From Occallatibacter riparius (GTDB lineage Bacteria; Acidobacteriota; Terriglobia; Terriglobales; Acidobacteriaceae): a stretch of 64,000 bases of DNA. Every line of letters begins with the position of its first letter. The stretch's first letter is position 1. This document shows positions 54,015 to 61,739 of the stretch, piece after piece. The translations under genes and the position numbers were made by a program. The notes below the pieces were generated by a model. It saw nothing but the letters and a program-made list of their open reading frames with translations. It did not search any database and had not been told where the DNA came from. The stretch is from NCBI RefSeq assembly GCF_025264625.1, contig NZ_CP093313.1:3162001-3226000 (forward strand), read 5' to 3'.

Positions 54015-54665
54015 TTGAGCGTGAGTCAGGGAACACTCCCGGCGGAGCAGTTGACCGCCATCGTGAAGAGGCAACTGAAGCAGTCAATCGCAGTGATGCA
54101 GAGCGTGCTCGAGGATCCGCAGATCGCCGAGACCGTTGCCGCGGCGGCGGAACGTACGGCGCAGGCCATGAAGCAAGGGCGCAAGCTGATGGTGGCCGGC
54201 AACGGCGGGTCGGCTGCCGATTCGCAGCATCTGGTGGCGGAGTTCGTATCACGCCTGACGGTGGACCGTCCGGCGCTTCCCGCCATCGCCCTGACCGTGG
54301 ACACGTCGATTCTGACGGCCATCGGCAACGACTACGACTACCAGAATGTATTTGAACGTCAGATTGAGGCTCTCGGACAGAGAGGCGACGTCTTCTTCGC
54401 CCTCTCCACGTCGGGGAACTCGAAGAATGTCATCAAGGGCCTGCATCGCGCGCGGCAGATGGGGATTGCCACCATCGGATACTCCGGCAACGGCGGCGGC
54501 CGCATGACAGAGCTGTGCGACTACTCCATCGTCGTGCCCTCCAGCGTCACCATGAATATCCAGGAGGCGCACATCGCACTGGAGCACATCTTCTGCATGC
54601 TCGTGGAGAAGTGCTACTTCGGACCAGATTTCGGGGAGACCAGGCCGGCCGTTCCCGCCGAGTGA
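54015..54665 (+). CDS. SIS-domain phosphosugar isomerase (GmhA-like)
   Basis: A 216-residue SIS protein very like sedoheptulose-7-phosphate isomerase GmhA and its relative DiaA: GNGGSAADSQHLVAEFVSRL, SILTAIGNDYDYQNVFERQ, LSTSGNSKNVIKGLHRAR and IQEAHIALEHIFCMLVEK. The start is TTG 54015, with AGGAG 7 bases upstream. GmhA makes D-glycero-D-manno-heptose-7-phosphate for lipopolysaccharide, yet none of its usual partners (HldE, GmhB) is here. In this catabolic locus it may instead interconvert an aldose and ketose phosphate, for example of mannose or a modified hexose. It forms a two-gene unit with the tandem-MBL gene. Confidence 0.88.
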   Translation: MSVSQGTLPAEQLTAIVKRQLKQSIAVMQSVLEDPQIAETVAAAAERTAQAMKQGRKLMVAGNGGSAADSQHLVAEFVSRLTVDRPALPAIALTVDTSILTAIGNDYDYQNVFERQIEALGQRGDVFFALSTSGNSKNVIKGLHRARQMGIATIGYSGNGGGRMTELCDYSIVVPSSVTMNIQEAHIALEHIFCMLVEKCYFGPDFGETRPAVPAE

Positions 54666-54679
54666 TCTAAACGCGCGCA

Positions 54680-54721
54680 AATGGGGTATGCATGGAGGTC
54701 GCTCGCCGCGCATACCCCATT
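54680..54721. terminator. Bidirectional terminator, 12-bp perfect stem
   Basis: AATGGGGTATGC (54680-54691) pairs fully with GCATACCCCATT (54710-54721) across an 18-base loop, between the convergent SIS (ends 54665) and MFS (ends 54734) genes. No long T tract follows, but the stem and position support termination in both directions. Confidence 0.65.
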
Positions 54722-54733
54722 CGAGTCTCCGCC

Positions 54734-56065
54734 CTAGTCGGCCCCTTGCAGTTCAGCCTGGAGTTCCTCCAGAGTGCGTCCTTTGGTCTCAGGATAGACG
54801 CGCCATACGACAATGAGTTGCAGCACCATCATGCTCGCGAAGAACAGGAACGGAGCTCCGCTGGAGCGTTGCGCAACCACCGGAAAGGCAAAGGCAATGA
54901 TGGCATTCATGATCCAGTGGGAGCCGCTTCCGAGACTCTGCCCCTTCGACCGCACCTGGGTGGGAAACACCTCTGCGATGTATACCCAGATGACCGCACC
55001 CTGTGAGGCGGCGAAAAAGCAGATGAACGCCATCAACAGCCAAACCAGCATTTCAGGGTGCGAATGCGAGAAGAACACCGCCGCCACACCAGCCAGGCAG
55101 AACCCCGTGCCGATCGACCCGAAGATGAGCAGCGTTTTCCGACCGGCGCGATCGATCAGCGACATTCCGATAAACGTGCCCACCAGGTTCATCAGGCCAA
55201 TCAGGACGGATTGCAGATTACCGGAAAGGCGGCTGAAACCGGCGGCGCGGAAGATGTCGGTAGCGTAATAGAGGATGGCATTGACGCCGGCAAGCTGATT
55301 GAACAGGCCAATCGATGCCGCGAGGAAGATCGGCAGCGCGTACCGGCGCTGGAAGAGAGGCACGTCTTCGTGGTTCCCGGTGGAAACCAGAGACGCCTCA
55401 ATCGCGGCGATCTCGGCCTGCGGGTTCTCTGAGCCCAATTCGCGCAACACAGCCAGCGCTTCAGCGGACCGCCCGCGTGCCGCCATCCACCGAGGGCTCT
55501 GCGGGATTGTGTAGAGCATCACCAGGAAGAGCACGGCGGGCAAGGTGGCGATCCCAAGTTCCCAGCGCCACTCCGCCGCTCCCAGGTTCATGGTCGAGAT
55601 GATGTAATTCGAAAGGTAAGCGGCCAGAATTCCCAGAACGATGTTGATTTGGAAGATGCCGACCAGGCGTCCCCGCCAGCGAGCAGGCGCTACCTCGGCG
55701 ATGTAGACCGGGCCGAGGACCGAGGAGCCGCCGATGCCTAGGCCCCCGATGAAGCGAAAGACCAGCAGCGCGGGCCAGCTCCATGCCGCGGCGCAACCGA
55801 TGGCAGAGATGATGTAAAGCATGGCCATGACCCGTAGGGCGGAACGCCCGCCCAGCTTCTGGCCGAGAACCCCTGAACCCGCGCAACCCGCCACCGTACC
55901 CCAAAGCGCGATGGAGACGGTGATGCCGAGCGCAACCGCGGAGAGGCGAAACACCTCGCTTAGCTGCTGGGTGGTACCGGAGATGACGGCGGTGTCAAAG
56001 CCAAACAACAGGCCGCCGAGGGCCCCGACAGTGCTGCACCTGAGAAGCTGTGCTGTAATCTTCAT
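54734..56065 (-). CDS. MFS sugar porter of the mannoside locus
   Basis: A 443-residue symporter with 12 membrane segments and sugar-porter signatures: GGLLFGFDTAVISGTTQQL, PVYIAEVAPARWRGRLVG, PQSPRWM, QLAGVNAILYYA, DRAGRKTLL and AEVFPTQVRSKGQ, ending in ETKGRTLEELQAEL. It probably brings mannose, GlcNAc or another hexose into the cell. GAGG lies just before the ATG. Operator site C lies 54 bases upstream, shared with the divergent nagA gene. Confidence 0.93.
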   Translation of the reverse strand: MKITAQLLRCSTVGALGGLLFGFDTAVISGTTQQLSEVFRLSAVALGITVSIALWGTVAGCAGSGVLGQKLGGRSALRVMAMLYIISAIGCAAAWSWPALLVFRFIGGLGIGGSSVLGPVYIAEVAPARWRGRLVGIFQINIVLGILAAYLSNYIISTMNLGAAEWRWELGIATLPAVLFLVMLYTIPQSPRWMAARGRSAEALAVLRELGSENPQAEIAAIEASLVSTGNHEDVPLFQRRYALPIFLAASIGLFNQLAGVNAILYYATDIFRAAGFSRLSGNLQSVLIGLMNLVGTFIGMSLIDRAGRKTLLIFGSIGTGFCLAGVAAVFFSHSHPEMLVWLLMAFICFFAASQGAVIWVYIAEVFPTQVRSKGQSLGSGSHWIMNAIIAFAFPVVAQRSSGAPFLFFASMMVLQLIVVWRVYPETKGRTLEELQAELQGAD

Positions 56066-56119
56066 TGTTCCTCGTGAGGGGGATGCTTGAACGGGCGATG
56101 GTGCCCAGACGCTATATCA

Positions 56120-56133
56120 TGGGATCGATTCCA
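56120..56133. promoter_or_regulatory. LacI operator site C, between MFS porter and nagA
   Basis: TGGGATCGATTCCA, one mismatch from site A, lies between two divergent genes: 54 bases from the MFS start (56065) and 107 bases from the nagA ATG (56241). One site may therefore control both. Confidence 0.6.
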
Positions 56134-56240
56134 AATTCAGGTGCGAGGAAAGAATGCACTGATCGTTACTGCACTGTCAACAGCCTGCCTGCGGACTCGT
56201 TCAAACGGTCAAAACAGAATTGAGCACTGGCTTACACCAA

Positions 56241-57449
56241 ATGCACAATACTCTCGTTGCACGAACATTGTTGCTCCACGATCGCGCGGTGGATTTCCCC
56301 GTCCTCGATATGGACGAGGAGGGCCGTCTGACTGCCATCGGAACAGATCCCAAAGCGCTGGCACACGAAAGCACGGTGCTCGGCAGCGGGCTCTTTGACG
56401 TGCACATGCACGGCGCAACTGGCATTGACGTGATGACAGCGGACGATGGTCAGATGCGCGCGATGCGCAGGTTCCTGGCCCGGCATGGGGTTGCGTACTT
56501 CCTTCCCACTACGGTGACAGCCCCGGTGGACTTCACCCTCCAGGCGCTGGAGCGCATGGCCCGGTCCATCGCCGAAGCACGTGACCGCGATCGACCGGCC
56601 GGCGAAGCCGCTCCTCTCGGGATTCACATCGAGGGCCCCTTCCTCTCGCATTCCAAGCGCGGCATGCACCCGTCCCAGGATCTGCAGCCGCCAAGCCTCG
56701 AGCTGTTCGACAGGTTGCAAGCGGCAGCCGGCGGCATGATCCGCATGATGACGATCGCCCCCGAAGCGGATGCCGGTCCATATGCGGCTTCGGAGTATGA
56801 GCGAGTTTCCGCGGTCGAACTGATCCGCCATGCAACAGCCCAGGGGGTTGCATGTTCCGTCGGCCATAGCAATGCCTCGTCTCAAGAGACGCTGACTGCC
56901 ATCGAAGCTGGGGCGGTGTCGGCAACCCACACCTTCAACGCCATGCGGCCGCTCAACCACCGTGACCCCGGCATCCTCGGAGTGGTGCTCGACGACGATC
57001 GATTGTTCGCGGACCTGATCTGCGATGGAGTTCACGTCGCAGCTGAAGCGGTACGACTCTGGTGGAAATGTAAGGGCCCCAATCGCGCGATCCTGATCAC
57101 CGACGCGCTGCCCGGCGCGGGCATGGGTGACGGCAAGTTCATGGTCGGCGACGAGTGGGTCACGGCTGACCACGGCCGTGCGCTCGTAACGCGGGATCTG
57201 GAGCAGGGAATAGAGACCCTCGCCGGCTCGGTGCTGATGCTGAATCAGGCGGTGCGTAAATTCATGGAGTGTACGTCTGCATGCGTCGAGCAAGGCGTAC
57301 GGCTGGCGTCGCATAATCCTGCGGCCATGCTGCGCGGCAACGCAACGCACCTTGCGCCAGGGGACTTCGTCAATCTCACCCGGTGGGATCAATCCGGACG
57401 CCTCCTGGCCACCTACCTGCGAGGCCGAGAGATCCCTGCCGCGTCATAA
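56241..57449 (+). CDS. nagA: N-acetylglucosamine-6-phosphate deacetylase
   Basis: A 402-residue amidohydrolase: FDVHMHGATGIDVM near the start, metal-ligand Glu in LGIHIEGPFLSHSKRGMH, HSNA then THTFNAMRPL, and the catalytic Asp in LITDALPGAG, followed by LAGSVLMLNQAVRKF and SHNPAAML. NagA converts GlcNAc-6-phosphate to glucosamine-6-phosphate and acetate in the cytoplasm. ATG 56241 is chosen; a TTG at 56220 is also in frame and neither has a good ribosome site. No nagB deaminase or nagE/nagK is nearby, so the product must be used by a gene elsewhere. It is divergent from the MFS porter over a shared operator. Confidence 0.92.
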   Translation: MHNTLVARTLLLHDRAVDFPVLDMDEEGRLTAIGTDPKALAHESTVLGSGLFDVHMHGATGIDVMTADDGQMRAMRRFLARHGVAYFLPTTVTAPVDFTLQALERMARSIAEARDRDRPAGEAAPLGIHIEGPFLSHSKRGMHPSQDLQPPSLELFDRLQAAAGGMIRMMTIAPEADAGPYAASEYERVSAVELIRHATAQGVACSVGHSNASSQETLTAIEAGAVSATHTFNAMRPLNHRDPGILGVVLDDDRLFADLICDGVHVAAEAVRLWWKCKGPNRAILITDALPGAGMGDGKFMVGDEWVTADHGRALVTRDLEQGIETLAGSVLMLNQAVRKFMECTSACVEQGVRLASHNPAAMLRGNATHLAPGDFVNLTRWDQSGRLLATYLRGREIPAAS

Positions 57450-57604
57450 CGGCGTTCCGGTTCTTTGCGCAGGCATATGTTAGGGCCCGCCAGTCTTCCG
57501 AGCTGACCTGTCGTGCCTGGGCACGCTCGCGCTTCGCTGGCTGGATAGTGGCGCACACAGCGCCAATCCGGCAAACATCGCAGACTTTGCCTGAGCCAGG
57601 GAAA

Positions 57605-57645
57605 AAGAAAAGGGCCGGACTGCGATTCAGTCCGGCCTTTTTCTT
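57605..57645. terminator. Strong bidirectional terminator
   Basis: GGCCGGACTG (57613-57622) and CAGTCCGGCC (57628-57637) form a 10-bp GC-rich stem with loop CGATT. The pairing is extended outward by AAAG/CTTT-type base pairs. The flanking A tract on one side and T tract on the other give a classical intrinsic terminator for both nagA (plus) and the TonB receptor (minus). Confidence 0.88.
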
Positions 57646-57660
57646 GCGCTTCAAGGATGG

Positions 57661-60600
57661 TTAGAAATTGAACTTGAATCCCAGCTGCACTTGGCGGCTG
57701 ATGTTCGATTGCGAGTTGGAAATGGTGCCGAACGTAGAGCCCGTCACGTTCATGTTCGGGCCGTTTGGAATCCAGGTGTTCGTCACGTTGAACGCTTCAA
57801 GCCGGATCTGCGCGTTGTAACGATCGGTGAAGTTGAGGGACTTGATGAGCGAGAGATCGGCAATCGGCGCGCCCGGATTGCGAATCGCGGAAGTATAGAA
57901 ACCCGTTCCGCGATAGTCCAGGTTCGAGCTGTTGATCACCTGCCACACCGGTGCGCAAGAGCTGGGTTGCCCCTGCACTGTCGTGGCGCCCGGCGTATAG
58001 GTCCCCGTCTTGCTGTCGAACGAAGGAGCCAGTTGCACGCAAGGGTTAAACCATGTCTGGCGACTCTTGCTTGCAGCCGTCGGGTTTGCGATCAGGTTCG
58101 CGTTAGAAGGAAGTCCAACCGGCGTGCCCGACTGGATCGTCTCGATCAGGTTGAGCTGCCATCCACCCACCGCCAGCTCGACAGGGCGGCTCGCATTACC
58201 TAATAGGCGATGACCGTGACCAAAAGGCAGTTCGTACAGAGCCGAGATCACCAGGCGCTGGGGACGATCGTTCGCGCCCACGTTCTTGTGCGGAGCCCGA
58301 TCCTGCGGATTCAGGAAGGCCAGGGCTTCCTCAGTCCTCGACCACGTGTACGAGCCCATGATGGAGAAGCCGTTGCTGTAACGCTTCTCAACCAGGACCT
58401 GAGCAGCGTTGTACCAGAGTTGACCCACAGACTCCTGTCCGTACGCAATCCCCAGAAACTGCGGGTAGGGCAGAAGCAGTTGCTGACGAGAGAGAGTTGC
58501 GCCATTCAGATTCGTGTTCGGAACCTGGCCGACAAACGGGTTTGCCACAGCCGTGCCCACGTACTGCGAGGCCGTCTGGTAGGTCCCGCCGTTGCCCGTC
58601 GGGGTCGTGCCGACGGTCTGGCGGATCGACTTGATCTGTGCGTCGCTCAGTACGTTGATGTTGCGCGCGCCGCCTGCTTGGTTGTCGTTAGTGTTGATGT
58701 TCTGTGTGTGCATGCCCACGTACGAGAGATCGATCTTGATGTCGTGCGGCAGCTGCTGCTGAACGCCCGCAGACCACTGGTCGGCGCGCGGAATCTTGCG
58801 ATTCACGTTGTTGAAGATGATGCCTTGGCCCATGAACGTTCCCAGTCCCTGAGAACTGCCCACCGGCTGCAGCACCGTCGGGAACGGGTCAGCGAGCGGA
58901 GGCGCGTTGGGATCGTTGCCACGCGGAATATAGAGATCGGCCGTTGTGCCGCCGGCAATGTTGTTGGGGATATACGCCGTGTCCTGCGCAAAACCCTGCG
59001 CCGCACCGAACGCCGCCTCAGGCAGATAGAACATGCCGAAACCGCCGCGTGCAACCATGTTCTTGAAGATCTGGTATACGGCGCCAACGCGCGCCTGCAC
59101 GTGGTTGTACTGAGTATTGAACGCGCCCGCCGATTGTCCGCCCACACCGGCAAAGTTAAGACCACCAACCAAGTTCTGGCAGGCAGGGCAAACAGCAGGA
59201 TCGGCCGCCTGCGCGGCGCCCGCCAGGGGCGAAGTGCCGGTGGTGTTGAATCCACGGTTCATGCGGTTCTGCGACTCCGCAGGCGACCCTTCGATGTCGT
59301 ACCGCAGGCCGAGGTTCAGGGTCAGGCGGTTCGACACCTTCCAGTCGTCCTGCACGTAGTAGCCCTGGTACCACCAGCGGTACAGAAGGCGCGGCGTGTA
59401 CTGGATGATGCTGTTGATGCTGCTGTTGGAGGCAGCCGGCGTGCCGAGCAGCAGGCTCGCCGTCGGCGACCCGGAGGTACCGTTGTAAGCAGTCGTCGGA
59501 TTGGCCTGGGTGAAGTTCGCGTTGAAAGCGAATGCGCCGCCCCCATACACGAACGATCCGCCGCCCGTACCGAACGCGATATTGCGAATGTCGCCGCCAA
59601 TATGAACGGAGTGCTTGCCGTAGATCATCTGCACGCTGGGCTGGAACCCGATCACCGTGCTGACTCCGTAGCGCGGATTGCGAGTGCCGGCGTCAGGAAT
59701 GTTGCTCTGGTTGCCGAAGCTGATGCGCGGAGGCACGGGCACGAAGCGCTCCGAGTTGAATCCGCCACTGAAGCCTAGCTTCGTGTCGTCAAAGTTGTAG
59801 ACCGTCGAGCGATCCACCTTCTCGGTGTAGCGAGCCAGAGAGGCACGGAGATCCATGATTACGCGGGGAGAGAAGACGGTGATGCTGTCCACCACTGCGC
59901 TGTCGTTGCTGCGGCCCAGCGGATCCTGTGCGTCATAGAGCGGGCCGGTAAAGTTGTACGATCCGTGATCCACCTGGTTGCGGCGGCCGTGCGCATACCG
60001 GAAATACATGCGCTCTTTGTCGCCGAAGCTCTGATCCACGCGACCGAGGTAGTTCTTGAAATGGTCCTCGCTGGTATTCGAGCCGGTCGAGTAGTTGTTC
60101 ACCAGCAGACCAGTGCCCACATTCGGCTTGGGAAACGCGTTGATCAACTGCATCCCGGGGCTGTTCTGGAAACGCGCCTGCGGGATGATGTTACCCGCAA
60201 ACGAATCGCGAATGCAGCAATTCCCGTTCGCATCCAGACGGGTTGACCACGGGTCGTAAATGATGGGTTCACCGGCAGCGGAGAAATCGCCCTGTCGTTC
60301 CGCAAGCGTAGGAACAGTGGTAAGAGTGGGCGTTGGTTGGACTTCGTGGTAGCTCTCGAAAGATCCGAAGAAGAAGCTGCGATCCTTCTTGATCGGCCCG
60401 CCCGCTGCTCCACCCCAGTCGTCCAGGGTATGGCCGCCAAGGTTCTTCCCGGTGACCGGATCCACAGAATAGCGAGGCTGGCCCGCAGCCTTGTTGGAAA
60501 CGGTGTTCGCATCCCACTGGTAGCGACGCAGGAAGTCGTACACGTCGCCGTGGATGGCATTGGTGCCCGCCTTTGTGGATACGTTGAAGATGCCTCCGCC

Positions 60601-61350
60601 CGTGCGTCCATACTGCGCGTCGTAGAAGTTGTTGATGACCTTGAACTCCTGCGTGGCGTCAATCGAGGGAATATACGCAACGTTCAGATTGGCATGCGAA
60701 CGATCGCCCGCGGTGTCGGACACAGCATCGTCCGGGGCGCCGTCAATGAGGAACGAATTCGACTGGCGCAGGCCGCCGTTGATGGAGAAGTTCGCGTTGT
60801 CGCCGTTGTCGAACGGGCGCTGGAATGCAGGATTGCCCTGGAACTGGACGCCAGGAACCAGCTGCGCCAGCATGAATGGGTTACGGCCAGCCAGAGGAAG
60901 CTGCTGGACCCGTGCTTCGTCAATGAGCGCGCCGCGCGTGGCGGTGCCGGCTTCGAGCAGAGGAGGCGTGTCGCTGACGGTCACAACTTCGCTCACAGCG
61001 CCCAGTGGAAGGCTCAGATTGATCTCGATCTTGTCGCCCACATGCAGCACGACGTTAGTCTGCTGTGCGGTCTTGAAACCCTGCGCATCCGCGCTGATCA
61101 CATAAGTGCCGGGGATAAGAAACGGAATGGTGTAGTTGCCATCTGCTGCCGAGGTAGCCGTGGTGACCACACCCGTCTCGATGTTTTTCGCCGAAACCCT
61201 GGCTGCGGGGATAGCGGCCGTGCTGGGGTCTTGAATGCGGCCGCTCACCGTGGCGCGCGTTTCTTGGGCTCCCAAAAAGGCCGGCGCGCAGAAACCCACA
61301 ACCGCTGCGAACACGACCATCAGAATCTTTCGCGTGAAGCTCCGTGACAT
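57661..61350 (-). CDS. TonB-dependent receptor, Oar-like with carboxypeptidase-type domain
   Basis: A 1229-residue outer-membrane receptor. A signal peptide (ILMVVFAAVVGFCAPAFLGAQ) is followed by a carboxypeptidase regulatory-like domain (about 30-115, TVSGRIQDPSTAAIPAARV). A plug domain comes next (LLEAGTATRGALIDEARVQQLPLAGRNPFMLAQLVPGV), then a long beta-barrel ending in an aromatic strand VQLGFKFNF. This Oar-like form is the common glycan receptor type of Acidobacteria. It has no SusD partner in the window. The ATG at 61350, with GAGG 9 bases upstream, precedes the signal peptide, so the longer frame is not used. Operator sites D (39 bases upstream) and E (about 190 bases upstream) suggest control by the same LacI protein as the mannosidases. 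Confidence 0.93.
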   Translation of the reverse strand: MSRSFTRKILMVVFAAVVGFCAPAFLGAQETRATVSGRIQDPSTAAIPAARVSAKNIETGVVTTATSAADGNYTIPFLIPGTYVISADAQGFKTAQQTNVVLHVGDKIEINLSLPLGAVSEVVTVSDTPPLLEAGTATRGALIDEARVQQLPLAGRNPFMLAQLVPGVQFQGNPAFQRPFDNGDNANFSINGGLRQSNSFLIDGAPDDAVSDTAGDRSHANLNVAYIPSIDATQEFKVINNFYDAQYGRTGGGIFNVSTKAGTNAIHGDVYDFLRRYQWDANTVSNKAAGQPRYSVDPVTGKNLGGHTLDDWGGAAGGPIKKDRSFFFGSFESYHEVQPTPTLTTVPTLAERQGDFSAAGEPIIYDPWSTRLDANGNCCIRDSFAGNIIPQARFQNSPGMQLINAFPKPNVGTGLLVNNYSTGSNTSEDHFKNYLGRVDQSFGDKERMYFRYAHGRRNQVDHGSYNFTGPLYDAQDPLGRSNDSAVVDSITVFSPRVIMDLRASLARYTEKVDRSTVYNFDDTKLGFSGGFNSERFVPVPPRISFGNQSNIPDAGTRNPRYGVSTVIGFQPSVQMIYGKHSVHIGGDIRNIAFGTGGGSFVYGGGAFAFNANFTQANPTTAYNGTSGSPTASLLLGTPAASNSSINSIIQYTPRLLYRWWYQGYYVQDDWKVSNRLTLNLGLRYDIEGSPAESQNRMNRGFNTTGTSPLAGAAQAADPAVCPACQNLVGGLNFAGVGGQSAGAFNTQYNHVQARVGAVYQIFKNMVARGGFGMFYLPEAAFGAAQGFAQDTAYIPNNIAGGTTADLYIPRGNDPNAPPLADPFPTVLQPVGSSQGLGTFMGQGIIFNNVNRKIPRADQWSAGVQQQLPHDIKIDLSYVGMHTQNINTNDNQAGGARNINVLSDAQIKSIRQTVGTTPTGNGGTYQTASQYVGTAVANPFVGQVPNTNLNGATLSRQQLLLPYPQFLGIAYGQESVGQLWYNAAQVLVEKRYSNGFSIMGSYTWSRTEEALAFLNPQDRAPHKNVGANDRPQRLVISALYELPFGHGHRLLGNASRPVELAVGGWQLNLIETIQSGTPVGLPSNANLIANPTAASKSRQTWFNPCVQLAPSFDSKTGTYTPGATTVQGQPSSCAPVWQVINSSNLDYRGTGFYTSAIRNPGAPIADLSLIKSLNFTDRYNAQIRLEAFNVTNTWIPNGPNMNVTGSTFGTISNSQSNISRQVQLGFKFNF

Positions 61351-61389
61351 GTTTTTTACCTCGGGAGAAGCTTGAGACCTCGAATCGAG

Positions 61390-61411
61390 CAATTGAAATC
61401 GGTTCCAATTG
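61390..61411. promoter_or_regulatory. LacI operator site D, upstream of TonB receptor
   Basis: TGAAATCGGTTCCA (61394-61407), two mismatches from site A, sits inside a 22-bp dyad whose outer arms are CAATTG on both sides. It ends 39 bases before the receptor start codon. It is the weakest member of the five-site family by core match but has the longest symmetry. Confidence 0.5.
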
Positions 61412-61571
61412 ACGAGATGTTAACCATGCGACAGCCGCGACCAAGCTGTCAATGTCATTCTTTATCGCTTCATATTTTTGTTGATAATAAACATTTTAAC
61501 TCAATATATAGAAGTGGATAAGCTCCTCTGAAGGTAAGGTGGAGTCGATTCCAATATGGTTCGCTTATTAG
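61412..61571. other. AT-rich promoter region between TonB receptor and Rhs module
   Basis: About 160 bp that include a distinctly AT-rich run (about 61455-61510), with TTGACA on the minus strand at 61452-61447, a possible -35 box for the receptor. The region ends where an open YD-repeat frame begins, after an in-frame TAG at 61569. Confidence 0.45.
61540..61553. promoter_or_regulatory. LacI operator site E, distal to TonB receptor
   Basis: TGGAGTCGATTCCA, one mismatch from site A, about 190 bases upstream of the receptor start and 146 bases from site D (centre to centre). It could pair with site D by looping. It lies directly beside the beginning of the Rhs module. Confidence 0.5.
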
Positions 61572-61739
61572 CCTCATCGCTTCGGTGGTGATGGTGTCAG
61601 CTTCACCTGCGCGGCCACGGGCAAGCGCCAGACCATAACCGACGCCAGCGCCACCACCACTTACACCTACGACACCGCCAACGATCTTGGAACCGTCACC
61701 TACCTCAACGGCATCCACACCGGCTTTGCCTACGATCAG

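Noticed and set aside
58210..59778. A 522-codon open frame on the plus strand.
   Set aside because: It is the mirror of the TonB receptor barrel; the product is Arg/Val/His-rich with no domain.
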